A stretch of DNA of 64,000 bases from Maricaulis sp947259345. GTDB lineage: Bacteria > Pseudomonadota > Alphaproteobacteria > Caulobacterales > Maricaulaceae. Made by a program: the position numbers and the translations under genes. The notes below the pieces were generated by a model that had not been told where the DNA came from, did not search any database, and saw only the letters and a program-made list of their open reading frames with translations. Below are positions 42,904-52,035 of this stretch, in pieces. Each line of letters starts with the position of its first letter. Position 1 is the first letter of the stretch. The stretch covers positions 3,348,001-3,412,000 of the forward strand of contig OZ244254.1 in NCBI GenBank assembly GCA_965217205.1. Reading direction: 5' to 3'.

Positions 42904-43680
42904 ATGGCGTCCTCGCCCCGTCCCGACCCGGCGTCGCGAACAGCGTCTGCATGGCGACCCTGGCTATGGCTGGTGGCCGCGATTGTGCTGGCCATCGCGC
43001 TGGCGCTGGGATTGTCGACGCTGTTGGGCAGCAACCGGGTCGATGAGGCCAACTCTGCGGCTCATGGTTTCGTCGAGATGGCGACGCAGCAGGACCTCCA
43101 AATTGATGTCGAAACGCTCGAAGAGGAGGATGACTGGCGCGCCTTGGCCGATCTGGCGGCTGCACCCGACCGGCGTGACAATCCATTTGCCGGCTTCACC
43201 CTGGCTCGGCTGATTTTCTGGCTGTTCTTGGCACTCGCTGCCGGGGCCCTGATTTTCATCGTCTACCTGGCCTTTCGCCATGGTGCCGGCGCGCGGGTTG
43301 ATACGCGGCGGGCGCCACACACCGGCGATTACAGGCCAGACAGTTTAGGCGCGCGGGCAGTCGCGGCGGCCGATCTTCCAGTGCTGAGCCTGGATGAGAT
43401 TGCCGGTCTGACAGACGCGCCGAAGGCGCTCGGCGCCCTGCAGCGCCTTGTCCTCGTGGCGGCGGCCGAAGCCACCGGATCGGTGCTCCGTCGCAGCGAG
43501 ACCGCCCGGGAGGCCTTGCGTCGTCTTCCGCAGAACTGGACCCATTATGAGCGGGTCGCCCGGCTGGTCAGGACCGCTGAACATGTTCGCTATGGCGGTC
43601 AGTCGATTGAAGAAGGCGGTCTCGCTGACCTGGTTGAAGATGCGCGGAAAGTCCTTGCCACAACGGCGGCAGCCACATGA
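42904..43680 (+). CDS. DUF4129-like membrane protein of the MoxR cluster
   Basis: 258 residues with membrane segments at about 20-41 and 101-123 and a cytoplasmic C-terminal half (LGALQRLVLVAAAEATGSVL, TAREALRRLP). Layout and position before a DUF4350-like gene and MoxR match DUF4129-type proteins of such clusters. The family call rests on layout more than motif. It overlaps the next gene by ATGA. No catalytic motif was recognised; a scaffold or sensor role is conceivable. Confidence 0.6.
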   Translation: MASSPRPDPASRTASAWRPWLWLVAAIVLAIALALGLSTLLGSNRVDEANSAAHGFVEMATQQDLQIDVETLEEEDDWRALADLAAAPDRRDNPFAGFTLARLIFWLFLALAAGALIFIVYLAFRHGAGARVDTRRAPHTGDYRPDSLGARAVAAADLPVLSLDEIAGLTDAPKALGALQRLVLVAAAEATGSVLRRSETAREALRRLPQNWTHYERVARLVRTAEHVRYGGQSIEEGGLADLVEDARKVLATTAAAT

Positions 43681-45062
43681 ACGCGCGGACCGGAGACAGC
43701 AATCCACTGACCTGGCTGGTCGTCGCGCTTTTGGCCGCTCTGACCATACTTGCCGCCTGGATATTGGCGCAACGCGACTGGGCGCCGCCGCTTGAACGCA
43801 GTGCGCTCGGATTTGACGGCCTGGTCAGCTGGTTGAATGCGGACGCGATCGAGACGCGCCGATTCCTTGGTCAGGGCCCGTTGTCCAGCGAGGGCGTCGG
43901 ACTGCGGATCCTGCCGCTGTATGATCCCGATCCGGGGGGCGGCACGGGTCGCAGGAATCTGGATCCGGAAGCGCCCTATCTGGCTGACACATTGCGCGCC
44001 ATTCCCGAATATGTCGTGGCGACAAAGGTCAAAACGCTGCCGACCCTGGTGGTCTTGCCGAAATGGCGCGACGGTGTGCGCTTGCTCGGCGTCACGCACC
44101 CGGAATTCCTGATCCATCGCCTCGGTTCCGCGCCCGACGATCAGGAGTCTGTGGATGCCGACCTTCGACAGGCTGAGCCAGCCGATGAGAGCGAGCCTGC
44201 ATCGAGCGAGGGGGCCGAAGATATCGCTGCCGGCCCGGCAGTACAGACCTTCATTGTGCCGCATGTTGCCCCCGTGCTTGAGACCGGGTGGAGCGATGTC
44301 TCCATGGCCGGCTATCTGGCCGGCGAAGCCCGTCTGCGGGCGCCGCAATGGATGGTCTTGCCCGAGGGTTGCGCCCCTCTGGTCGGCGCGGCAAATCGGG
44401 CGCTGCTCGCACATTGCCGCTTCGATGATCTGGAATACTGGGTCCTCTCGGATCCGGACCTGCTCAATAATCATGGCCTCGCCAATGGGCAGAATGGCAA
44501 CATCGCGCGTGCTCTCGTGCGAGCACTGGCCGGCGATGGCGATGTCTTGCTGGATTATTCAAAGGCTGTCTTCCTGACCGCTCGTCCGGAAGAGCATGAG
44601 CGGAGTTGGTCTGACATAGCCCGCATGTTCGAGCCGCCCTTCACCTGGCTCTGGCTCGCCGCCGGCGGGCTGCTGGCTCTCCTGTTGTGGAGGGCCGGCA
44701 TTCGTGGCCGGCCACTCCTGTCGATTTTCGACGAGGGCCATGGTGCTGCCCGGCGTGTCGCGCTGAAGGCACAGGCCCGCCTGATGCGCAATGCCCATGC
44801 CGATGGTGCCCTGGTCCGAACACTGGTGACCAGCCGCCGTCAGGCCCTGGCCGAGGTCTGGCTCGGGCGCGATCGCAAGGCCGGCCACGCCTTTGAGCGC
44901 GCGGTCGCTCTGCTGCGCTTGAAAGATGCCAGCCTTGCCGATCGCCTCACCGAAATCTTCACCCGCGCCGATGCCTTGCCGGACCGTGTCCGGACCGAAG
45001 TCGCTATCGACGCGCTCGCCGATGTGGAAGACGTCTACAAACTCGCCCTGGAGCTCGCATGA
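43677..45062 (+). CDS. DUF4350-like membrane protein
   Basis: 461 residues. One N-terminal membrane segment (LTWLVVALLAALTILAAWIL), an extracytoplasmic domain of about 270 residues and a second segment near residue 325 (FTWLWLAAGGLLALLLW), followed by a cytoplasmic tail of about 120 residues. The architecture matches DUF4350 proteins, whose lumenal part resembles a GATase/IFT52-like fold. It overlaps both neighbours by ATGA. Function unknown; in related clusters it accompanies MoxR and DUF58. Confidence 0.65.
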   Translation: MNARTGDSNPLTWLVVALLAALTILAAWILAQRDWAPPLERSALGFDGLVSWLNADAIETRRFLGQGPLSSEGVGLRILPLYDPDPGGGTGRRNLDPEAPYLADTLRAIPEYVVATKVKTLPTLVVLPKWRDGVRLLGVTHPEFLIHRLGSAPDDQESVDADLRQAEPADESEPASSEGAEDIAAGPAVQTFIVPHVAPVLETGWSDVSMAGYLAGEARLRAPQWMVLPEGCAPLVGAANRALLAHCRFDDLEYWVLSDPDLLNNHGLANGQNGNIARALVRALAGDGDVLLDYSKAVFLTARPEEHERSWSDIARMFEPPFTWLWLAAGGLLALLLWRAGIRGRPLLSIFDEGHGAARRVALKAQARLMRNAHADGALVRTLVTSRRQALAEVWLGRDRKAGHAFERAVALLRLKDASLADRLTEIFTRADALPDRVRTEVAIDALADVEDVYKLALELA

Positions 45063-46021
45063 CCCTGTCCCTTGAACACTTCGCCGAGCGCGCCGAGACG
45101 CTGCGCTCCGAAATTCGCAAGACGATCCACGGCCAGGACCGGATCATCGACCAGTTGCTGGTCGCTGTCTTTGCGCGCGGGCATGTGCTGCTGGAGGGGC
45201 CGCCCGGTACGGCGAAGACGCTTCTCGCGCGCAGCTTCGCCTCGGCGCTGTCTCTCGATTTCGGCCGCGTCCAATTCACTCCGGACCTGATGCCGGGCGA
45301 TGTGCTGGGCGCCAATCTGTTCGATTTCAGCTCCAACACTTTCCGGCTGGTGAAGGGGCCCGTCTTCACCGACATCCTGCTGGCGGACGAGATCAATCGG
45401 GCCCCGCCCAAGACCCAGGCGGCCCTCCTGCAGGCCATGAATGAGCGCACGGTGACAATTGATGGCACGGATCATCCGCTCGGCGGTCATTTCCATGTCA
45501 TCGCGACGCAGAACCCGATCGAACAGCAGGGCACCTATCCGCTGCCGGAAGCCCAGAATGACCGCTTCATGTTCAAGCTGGTACTGGATTTCCCGGAGCG
45601 TGAGGACGAGCTGGAAATCCTGCGGCGTCATGCGCTGCAGCCGCTGGATTTCGATGCCCGAACGGCCGCGATTGAACCCGTGATCTCGGCGGCGGATATC
45701 GACGGCGCGCATGGCTTGATCGATGCGATCCGGCTGGACGAGAAAATCCTCGCCTACATCCTCGACATCGTCCGAGCGACCCGCGCGGACGGGGATGTAC
45801 GCGAAGGGGCCTCGACCCGCGCCGCCGACGCGGTGGCGGCGGCCGTGCGGGCCAGCGCCGCCTTGGCCGGGCGTGATTATGCCATTCCCGATGATGTCCA
45901 GGCCCTGGTCCTGCCGGCGCTGCGCCATCGCATCCAGCTCGGTCCGACGGCGGAGATCGAGGGGCGGACACCCGATGATGTGCTGAGCGCCATTCTGACC
46001 CGGATCGAGGTGCCGCGCTGA
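45059..46021 (+). CDS. MoxR-family AAA+ ATPase
   Basis: 320 residues. Walker A GPPGTAKT is at 47-54, Walker B LLADE near 107-111, then sensor-1 ATQNPIEQQGTYPLPEAQNDRF and the C-terminal lid. MoxR ATPases act as chaperones that assemble or activate protein complexes, usually with a von Willebrand-type partner. Here the next gene is DUF58, whose C-terminal part is such a domain. Start and stop overlap both neighbours. The client is unknown. Confidence 0.93.
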   Translation: MTLSLEHFAERAETLRSEIRKTIHGQDRIIDQLLVAVFARGHVLLEGPPGTAKTLLARSFASALSLDFGRVQFTPDLMPGDVLGANLFDFSSNTFRLVKGPVFTDILLADEINRAPPKTQAALLQAMNERTVTIDGTDHPLGGHFHVIATQNPIEQQGTYPLPEAQNDRFMFKLVLDFPEREDELEILRRHALQPLDFDARTAAIEPVISAADIDGAHGLIDAIRLDEKILAYILDIVRATRADGDVREGASTRAADAVAAAVRASAALAGRDYAIPDDVQALVLPALRHRIQLGPTAEIEGRTPDDVLSAILTRIEVPR

Positions 46022-47310
46022 TGCGACCCACCAGGCGATTGCTTTGGGCGGCGCTGATTGCGCTCGCGGTGACCGCGCTCCTTCTGCCTTTTTCGACGCA
46101 GGATGGCAGCCTGCTGGCCATGCCGTGGCTGGTCCTCGGCTCCATCCTCGTGCTGGATCTGGCGGGCAGTGTGCGCCGTCGCCGGCGTCTTGAGCTGGAG
46201 GGGCCGAACGCAATCTTTGCCGGGCAGAGCGTGATCTTCCGCTTACACATCACGCCCGGCGCTCCGCGCGGAATGATGGCGCATTTTGATTGGCCGGAGG
46301 GCGTGCGCGGCCCGGCGGCGCTCCATGCCGGGACCGACGAGGCCGTGCTGGAATTGTCGCTGGAAGGCAGCGCGCGCGGCAACTGGCCGCTTGGCCATGT
46401 CTGGCTGAACTGGCCCTCCCGCTTCGGGCTTTTCGATTTCATTCCGCGCTCGGAACTGGCCCATTCGGTCACGGTGATGCCGGATATCCGGCCCGTAACC
46501 CAGGGCCAGATCGACCTGGCGGTTCACACCAGCCTGCATGGTCAGAAGGAGTCATTCGCCGAGGGTGAAGGGTCGGAATTCCACCAGCTGCGCGAGTATG
46601 TTCCCGGCGACAGTTTGCGGCGGGTCGACTGGAAACGCTCGGCGCGGCAACGCCGCATGCTGTCCAAGGAAACGCGGGCCGAGCGCAACCACAACATTAT
46701 CATCGCGCTCGATCATGGCTATCTGATGCGTGAGACCATCGCCGGCTTGCCAAAGATTGACCACGCCATCAATGCGGCCCTGGCGACGGCTTGGGCGGCA
46801 GCGGTCGGCGGCGACCAGGTCGGCCTTTATACCTACCATGCCCGTCCGCACAGCTGGATGCCGCCGGAGCCCGGGCGCCAGATATTCCCCAAGCTGCGAC
46901 GGGCGCTGGCGGCCCTGAGCTATGAAAGCGCCGAGAGCAATCCCACCCTGGCCCTCGCGACGCTGAAAACACGCCTGCGCCGACGCAGCCTGGTCATCAT
47001 CTTCGCAGACTTTGTCGACACCACGACGTCTGAACTCATGGTCGAGCATCTCGGCCGCCTGTCGCGCGACCATCTGGTCATCTTTGTCGCCTTGCGCGAT
47101 CCGGAGACGGAGGACATGGCGCGCGTATCGGTGCCGTCACTGGATGCCGCCGCTGAAGCCGTGTCCGCGGCCGACCTGCTGCGCGACCGGCGGATTGTGC
47201 TCGAACGCCTCGGCCAGCTGGGCGTGATGGTGCTGGATGTCCGGCCTGACCAGCTCACACCGCGCCTGGTTTCGACTTATCTCGACCTCAAGGCGAGGGA
47301 GGTTGCATGA
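46021..47310 (+). CDS. DUF58 protein (vWA-like partner of MoxR)
   Basis: 429 residues with two N-terminal membrane segments (about 8-25 and 30-50). The DUF58 signature block is clear: GSEFHQLREYVPGDSLRRVD and then WKRSARQRRMLSKE. The C-terminal part (RSLVIIFADFVDTTTSELMV) has the beta-alpha layout of a von Willebrand factor A domain. Such proteins pair with MoxR. The gene overlaps moxR by one base and the SpoIIM-like gene by four. Confidence 0.9.
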   Translation: MRPTRRLLWAALIALAVTALLLPFSTQDGSLLAMPWLVLGSILVLDLAGSVRRRRRLELEGPNAIFAGQSVIFRLHITPGAPRGMMAHFDWPEGVRGPAALHAGTDEAVLELSLEGSARGNWPLGHVWLNWPSRFGLFDFIPRSELAHSVTVMPDIRPVTQGQIDLAVHTSLHGQKESFAEGEGSEFHQLREYVPGDSLRRVDWKRSARQRRMLSKETRAERNHNIIIALDHGYLMRETIAGLPKIDHAINAALATAWAAAVGGDQVGLYTYHARPHSWMPPEPGRQIFPKLRRALAALSYESAESNPTLALATLKTRLRRRSLVIIFADFVDTTTSELMVEHLGRLSRDHLVIFVALRDPETEDMARVSVPSLDAAAEAVSAADLLRDRRIVLERLGQLGVMVLDVRPDQLTPRLVSTYLDLKAREVA

Positions 47311-48308
47311 GCGACAGCCAGCCGATCCGCTCGAGTCGATTCCGGGCTGAACGCGAAGCCGACTGGCGCGCGCTTGAAGCGCTGGTCGAGCGGGTCGAGT
47401 CCGGCGGCGCCGGGCGGCTCGACTTCGAGGAATCGCGTGCGCTCGCAGCACTTTATCGCAAGGCAACGACATCACTCTCGGTGGCGCGCGACATCTCGCT
47501 CGACAAGAGTTTGCTGATTTATCTTGAAACGCTCGTGGCCCGGGCTTTCCTGGCTGTTTATGCGCCGCAGGAAAGCCTGTCCGGTGTGATGGGCCGCTTT
47601 TTCGGCGGATCCGCCTCGGCCGCTGTGCGGCGGTCCGGCTGGGCCATCTTGATGGCGTTCGCGGCACTCTTTCTGGGCGGTTGGGTCGCCGCGCTTCTCT
47701 TTGCGCAGGACCCGGCCTGGTTTTATACCTTCGTGCCGACCGGGCTGGCCGGTGAGCGCGGACCGGGGGCCAGCACGGAAACCCTGCGCGCCGGCTTGTT
47801 CGACACAGAGGGCAATCTGTTGGCCCAGCTGGGTGCCTTCGCGGCCTTTCTGTTCTCGCACAATACACGGGTCGCCCTGTTTTCCTTTGCGCTGGGGGTC
47901 TTCGCCTGTGTGCCGAGCCTGCTTCTGACACTCTATAACGGTCTCATCCTTGGCGCCTTCTGGGCGCTTTATGCGGACCGGGGCCTGGGGATGGAATTGT
48001 TCGGCTGGCTGTCCATTCACGGCGTAACCGAGTTGAGCGCCCTGGCGCTGGCAGCGGCGGGCGGCTTCCGCCTGGGTCTCGCCGTCCTTTTCCCCGGCGG
48101 TCTCTCCCGCAAGGACTCCTTGCGGGCCTCTTCGAAAGATGCAGTGAAACTGGCCCTGGTGGCGGCCTTGATGCTCTTTGTCGCCGGCCTTCTGGAAGGG
48201 TTTGCCAGACAGCTCATCACGGACACGACGTTGCGGATTGTGATGGGCTGGGGGATAGGCCTGCTGTGGCTCGGCTGGTTCATGCTGGCCGGGCGGAGGG
48301 CGCGGTGA
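47307..48308 (+). CDS. SpoIIM-like (DUF95) integral membrane protein
   Basis: 333 residues. A soluble N-terminal region of about 105 residues is followed by several membrane segments, including SLLLTLYNGLILGAFWALYADRG and SIHGVTELSALALAAAGGFRLG, the blocks conserved in stage II sporulation protein M relatives. This organism is not expected to sporulate, so the family name does not imply sporulation. It lies between DUF58 and RDD genes with overlaps on both sides. Confidence 0.85.
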   Translation: MSDSQPIRSSRFRAEREADWRALEALVERVESGGAGRLDFEESRALAALYRKATTSLSVARDISLDKSLLIYLETLVARAFLAVYAPQESLSGVMGRFFGGSASAAVRRSGWAILMAFAALFLGGWVAALLFAQDPAWFYTFVPTGLAGERGPGASTETLRAGLFDTEGNLLAQLGAFAAFLFSHNTRVALFSFALGVFACVPSLLLTLYNGLILGAFWALYADRGLGMELFGWLSIHGVTELSALALAAAGGFRLGLAVLFPGGLSRKDSLRASSKDAVKLALVAALMLFVAGLLEGFARQLITDTTLRIVMGWGIGLLWLGWFMLAGRRAR

Positions 48309-49213
48309 TGGCCCGGTTGCAGACACCTGCAGAGATGGCACGCAAACTCGAGAACGCCCGCCGCTGGTTCGAGCTGGTTCCGCCGGAAGGGGTGCCGATC
48401 CGCTTTGAGGTCGCGGGGATTGCGGCCCGTTTCGGGGCTCAGCTGCTCGACATTCTCATCACGGTCGTCGTGATGGTGTCAGTCATCCTTCTGCTCGCGG
48501 TGCTTCCCTTCACAATCGAGCCGCTTGTCACCTCACTCGCTGCCATCCTGATGCTGGTGATCCGGGCGCCCTACTACATCCTCACCGAGCTGTTCTGGAA
48601 CGGGCAGACCGTCGGAAAGCGAGCGACCGGCCTGCGGGTCCTGGGTGCCGATGGGCGTGGATTGACGACGCATGCCGTCGTCGCGCGGAACCTGATGAAG
48701 GAAGTCGAAATATTCATGCCCGGCACGATGCTGATTGTGTCCGGCAGCTTGGGCACGGTGTGGAATCTGATCCTGCTGGTCTGGATCGCAATCGTTCTGA
48801 TTATTCCACTCACCAATTCAAAGCGACAGCGTCTGGGTGATCTGATCGCCAACACCTATGTCACCTGTCGGCCAAAAGCCGTGCTCTTGCCGGATTTGTC
48901 GACGTCCACGCCCAGGATTGAATTCGACTTCACGCCGGCACAGCTGGAGCATTATGGCAGTTTTGAATTGCAGACCCTGGAAAGCTTGCTGCGGAGCCGG
49001 TCGGAGACACGCCGTTCCGATCTGCGCAGGCGGGACAGCCTGGTCCAGGTCGCAGCCCAGATCCGGTACAAGATCGGCTTTGAAGAGCCGGTGCCGGACG
49101 GTCGTGCCCACGAATTCCTGCACGCCTTCTACACCGCACAGCGGGCCTTCCTGGAGCAAAAGCGAATGTTCGGGGATGTGCGTGACGACAAGCATCACCG
49201 TGACGGCGACTAG
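48308..49213 (+). CDS. RDD-family membrane protein
   Basis: 301 residues from ATG 48308 (TGATG overlap with the preceding stop). The RDD hallmark is present: FEVAGIAARFGAQLLD (Arg and Asp), membrane helices, then NGQTVGKRATGLRVLGADGRG. The third helix pair ends near residue 185, and a soluble charged tail of about 120 residues follows, which is longer than in minimal RDD proteins. Some RDD proteins are proposed ion antiporters; a role here is unknown. Confidence 0.87.
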   Translation: MARLQTPAEMARKLENARRWFELVPPEGVPIRFEVAGIAARFGAQLLDILITVVVMVSVILLLAVLPFTIEPLVTSLAAILMLVIRAPYYILTELFWNGQTVGKRATGLRVLGADGRGLTTHAVVARNLMKEVEIFMPGTMLIVSGSLGTVWNLILLVWIAIVLIIPLTNSKRQRLGDLIANTYVTCRPKAVLLPDLSTSTPRIEFDFTPAQLEHYGSFELQTLESLLRSRSETRRSDLRRRDSLVQVAAQIRYKIGFEEPVPDGRAHEFLHAFYTAQRAFLEQKRMFGDVRDDKHHRDGD

Positions 49214-49255
49214 TTTTCAACGTTTACACCACCATCAGCACCACAAGGGGGATAC

Positions 49256-50071
49256 ATGACGGATACCAACCCAACACCCGGTTTCAAAGCCGAGCTCGGC
49301 GTCGGCCGAATCCTGGGCGGCACCTTCGACCTTTATTTCAAGAACTTCCCGCTCATGTTCGGGATCGTCTTCGTCCCATACCTGATCTACACGCTCCTGG
49401 TCCTGAACCCGGTCAGCGAACAATTGATGCCCAGCACGGTTGATTCAATGGCCAGCTTTACCAGCAGCCTGGCGATCGCGGCATTGTCCGGGTTTCTGGT
49501 GATCCTGCTTCAGGCCGTGGTCGTGCGCATGTCGATTTCGCTTCATACCGGACAAGGTGCCCAGCTCGGTGAAGCTGTCCGCGGCGCCGTGACCGGCTTT
49601 CTGCCTATTCTCATTCTGGGCATCATTGCCGGCATCGCGACCATGATCGGCTTTCTGCTGTTGATCGTACCGGGTCTGTACGTGTTGGCGCTGTTGTACG
49701 TCTATGTCCCGGCGATCGTGTTCGAGAAAGCCGGCTTCTCCGCGCTGGGGCGCAGCGAGGAGCTCACCAAGGGTTATCGCTGGGCTATCGTGGGCATCAT
49801 ACTCGTATTGGTCATTCTCAATTGGATCCTGTCCGCCATCTACTCTGCGGTGATCTTCACCAGCGTGATGGATCTCGGCGAGATCACGTCCGGTGCCTCG
49901 AATCCGGCCTCGATTGCCGCGGCAACGCCCTGGTGGCTGACCGTTGTAAGCGCCGCCTTCCAGGCTGTCGTCCTTCCGATCGGCCTGATCGCCTCAGGCC
50001 TGGTCTATGCACGCCTCCGCGAGATCAAGGAAGGCGGCTCGACCGGCGACCTGCTGAAAGTGTTCGAATAG
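49256..50071 (+). CDS. Multi-pass membrane protein of unknown function
   Basis: 271 residues with about six hydrophobic segments in the layout of glycerophosphodiesterase membrane-domain or DUF975-like proteins: GRILGGTFDLYFKNFPLMFG at the start, YVPAIVFEKAGFSALGRSEELTKGYRW in the middle. Forty-two bases separate it from the RDD gene, so it may be the last gene of the cluster. AAGGGG precedes the ATG. No catalytic residues were recognised. Confidence 0.7.
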   Translation: MTDTNPTPGFKAELGVGRILGGTFDLYFKNFPLMFGIVFVPYLIYTLLVLNPVSEQLMPSTVDSMASFTSSLAIAALSGFLVILLQAVVVRMSISLHTGQGAQLGEAVRGAVTGFLPILILGIIAGIATMIGFLLLIVPGLYVLALLYVYVPAIVFEKAGFSALGRSEELTKGYRWAIVGIILVLVILNWILSAIYSAVIFTSVMDLGEITSGASNPASIAAATPWWLTVVSAAFQAVVLPIGLIASGLVYARLREIKEGGSTGDLLKVFE

Positions 50072-50090
50072 GCGTCTGCCCGAGCGCCGG

Positions 50091-50852
50091 CTAGAGCACC
50101 TGCCCGTCATCAATGGTGATGGCGGTGCCGGTGATCTGGCCGGCGGCCGGGCCGGTGAGCATCAGGAGGGCGTCGTCGAGGGCGGTGATGTCCATCAGAC
50201 GCTTGCGCGGCAGGCGCGCAATCTGCTTCTGGCCACCCTCGGTGGCGAACCAGTGGGCGTTGATCTCGGTCTCGATATAGCCGGGGCAGATCGCATTGAC
50301 GGCGATGTGCTGGCGAGCCCACTCGCGTGCGAGGCCCTTGGTCATCGAAATGACGGCGGCCTTGGACGCGCAGTAGGCGGTCAGACCCGGCAGTACGGTC
50401 AGGCCGGCGATGGAGGCGATATTGATGATGCGGGCGTCGCGGGCGGCGGCCACACCGGAGGCCAGCATGCGCTTGGCGGCTTCGCGGGCACCGAAATAGA
50501 CGGCACGCGTATTGACCGCAAAGGTCTGGTCGAAATGCTCCGGCGTGATGTCCAGGGCCATGCCTTCACCGCCAATGCCGGCATTGTTGATCATCACTGA
50601 CAACGGGCCCAGCTCCGCTTCGACCCGGTCCAGCGCAGGGCCGATGGCGGCAATGTCCGTCACATCCAGCGGCAGGGCGATGGCATCAGTGCCGCTTGCG
50701 CGCAGCGTGTCGACTTCGGCTTCGAGACGGTCTGTGCGACGCGCCATGAGCGCCAGTTTCGCGCCCTTTGCGGCCAGCAGGCCGGCGAAGTGACGGCCGA
50801 GCCCGCTTGAGGCTCCCGTGATGGCGATGGTCTTGCCGGTGAGGTCGGTCAT
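50091..50852 (-). CDS. Short-chain dehydrogenase/reductase
   Basis: 253 residues: TGASSGLG near residue 14, NNAGIGG near 90, the catalytic Tyr-Lys pair in YCASKAAV near 160, and PGYIETEIN. A cytoplasmic NAD(P) oxidoreductase. It ends 20 bases from the stop of the membrane-protein gene on the other strand, and is divergent from glk. The substrate cannot be told. It is a possible but unsupported candidate for a missing sugar-acid reductase. Confidence 0.85.
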   Translation of the reverse strand: MTDLTGKTIAITGASSGLGRHFAGLLAAKGAKLALMARRTDRLEAEVDTLRASGTDAIALPLDVTDIAAIGPALDRVEAELGPLSVMINNAGIGGEGMALDITPEHFDQTFAVNTRAVYFGAREAAKRMLASGVAAARDARIINIASIAGLTVLPGLTAYCASKAAVISMTKGLAREWARQHIAVNAICPGYIETEINAHWFATEGGQKQIARLPRKRLMDITALDDALLMLTGPAAGQITGTAITIDDGQVL

Positions 50853-50941
50853 GCACGGTCTCCATTCTGTCGGCCCATCTGTCTGGCCTGTTCCGGCCAG
50901 GCTGAAAAGGGCGTGTCGTCGAGGCGGATGAAATCAGGGTC

Positions 50942-50959
50942 TATGTTAGGGGTAACATA
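50942..50959. promoter_or_regulatory. GntR-like palindromic operator upstream of glk-eda
   Basis: TATGTTA and TAACATA flank GGGG, a perfect 7-bp palindrome. The inner ATGTTA-N4-TAACAT is the known Escherichia coli GntR (gluconate repressor, LacI family) consensus. It is 96 bases before glk and 90 bases from the SDR start, so it may serve either promoter. Confidence 0.6.
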
Positions 50960-51054
50960 TGCCGTATAGAGATGACGCATAAAGGCAGATGACGCGCCTG
51001 CCCTGGCATCGGGGTGGTAGCGCACGCAGACTTCGGGGACGAGCCGTGCCGGCA

Positions 51055-52035
51055 ATGAGCAATGAACCGCGCTATCTGGTCGCCGATATCGGCGGCACGA
51101 ATGCCCGTTTCGCCATTGCGCGCGGCAGCGTCACGCGCGGCTTCGAACTCGACCAGGTGCGGCGCCTCCGGAATGAGGATTTCGAGCATTTGCGCGATGC
51201 CGCCATGGCCTATCTGGAAAGCTGTGAGGGCGATCGCCCGGACCGGGCCTGTTTCGCGGTGGCTTCGCCGATCCGGTCGGGGCGGGTCCAGCTGACCAAT
51301 GCGACCTGGAGCTTCCGTCCGGACGAATTGGGTGGTGAGCTGGGCATGGCGGCCCTGATGGCCGTCAATGATTTCGAGGCTCAGGCCCGGGGCGCTCCGC
51401 TGACGCCGCCCGCCGATATTGTCGAGATCTCCGATGGTCATCCGGTCGAGGGCACGCCCATCGCCGTGCTCGGGCCAGGGACGGGGCTGGGTCTGGGACT
51501 GCTCGTGCCTGATGGGGAGACCGTGAAGGTGGTCGCCACCGAGGGCGGCCATGCCGGCTTTGCGCCGAGAACCGATCTCGAGATCGAGGTCGGCCGCGTC
51601 CTTGCCCGCGAATATGGTTTCGTCTCCTGGGAGCGCATTCTCTCCGGCCGTGGCCTGGTCAATATCCACCGTGCCCTGTGCCAGATCGACGGCGCCAGCT
51701 GGCCGGGCTACCGACCGGAAGACATCACCCGTGAAGCGCTCGCCGATCCGGAGTCGATGGGCGCCAGAGTGGTGGAGTTCTTCTGTGCCGCACTGGGCGG
51801 GTATGTCGGTGATGTCGCCGTCCTGACCGGATCGCGCGCGGGCATCTATCTGGGCGGCGGCATTCTGCCCCGCATCCGCAGTCTGCTGGAGACCAGTTGC
51901 TTCAGGGCCCGTTTTTTGGGCCGCGGCCCGATGACGCGCTATGTCTCCGATATACCCATTCGTCTCATCCAGTCGGACGGGGCCGCCTTGCGCGGTGCCG
52001 CCGCACTGGCAGAACAGGGCACTCGTCTCTCATGA
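51055..52035 (+). CDS. glk: Glucokinase
   Basis: 326 residues from ATG 51055; an upstream in-frame ATG at 50989 has no family-like sequence. LVADIGGTNARFAIA is the ATP-binding loop, GPGTGLGLGLLV the middle glycine motif, and EGGHAGFAPR carries the substrate-binding residues; GGGILPR is near the end. It phosphorylates glucose with ATP. It overlaps eda by ATGA, a pairing typical of Entner-Doudoroff operons. Confidence 0.92.
   Translation: MSNEPRYLVADIGGTNARFAIARGSVTRGFELDQVRRLRNEDFEHLRDAAMAYLESCEGDRPDRACFAVASPIRSGRVQLTNATWSFRPDELGGELGMAALMAVNDFEAQARGAPLTPPADIVEISDGHPVEGTPIAVLGPGTGLGLGLLVPDGETVKVVATEGGHAGFAPRTDLEIEVGRVLAREYGFVSWERILSGRGLVNIHRALCQIDGASWPGYRPEDITREALADPESMGARVVEFFCAALGGYVGDVAVLTGSRAGIYLGGGILPRIRSLLETSCFRARFLGRGPMTRYVSDIPIRLIQSDGAALRGAAALAEQGTRLS

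Noticed and set aside
47307..48308. Evidence for sporulation
   Set aside because: The SpoIIM-like family occurs widely in non-spore-formers and no other sporulation gene is present.
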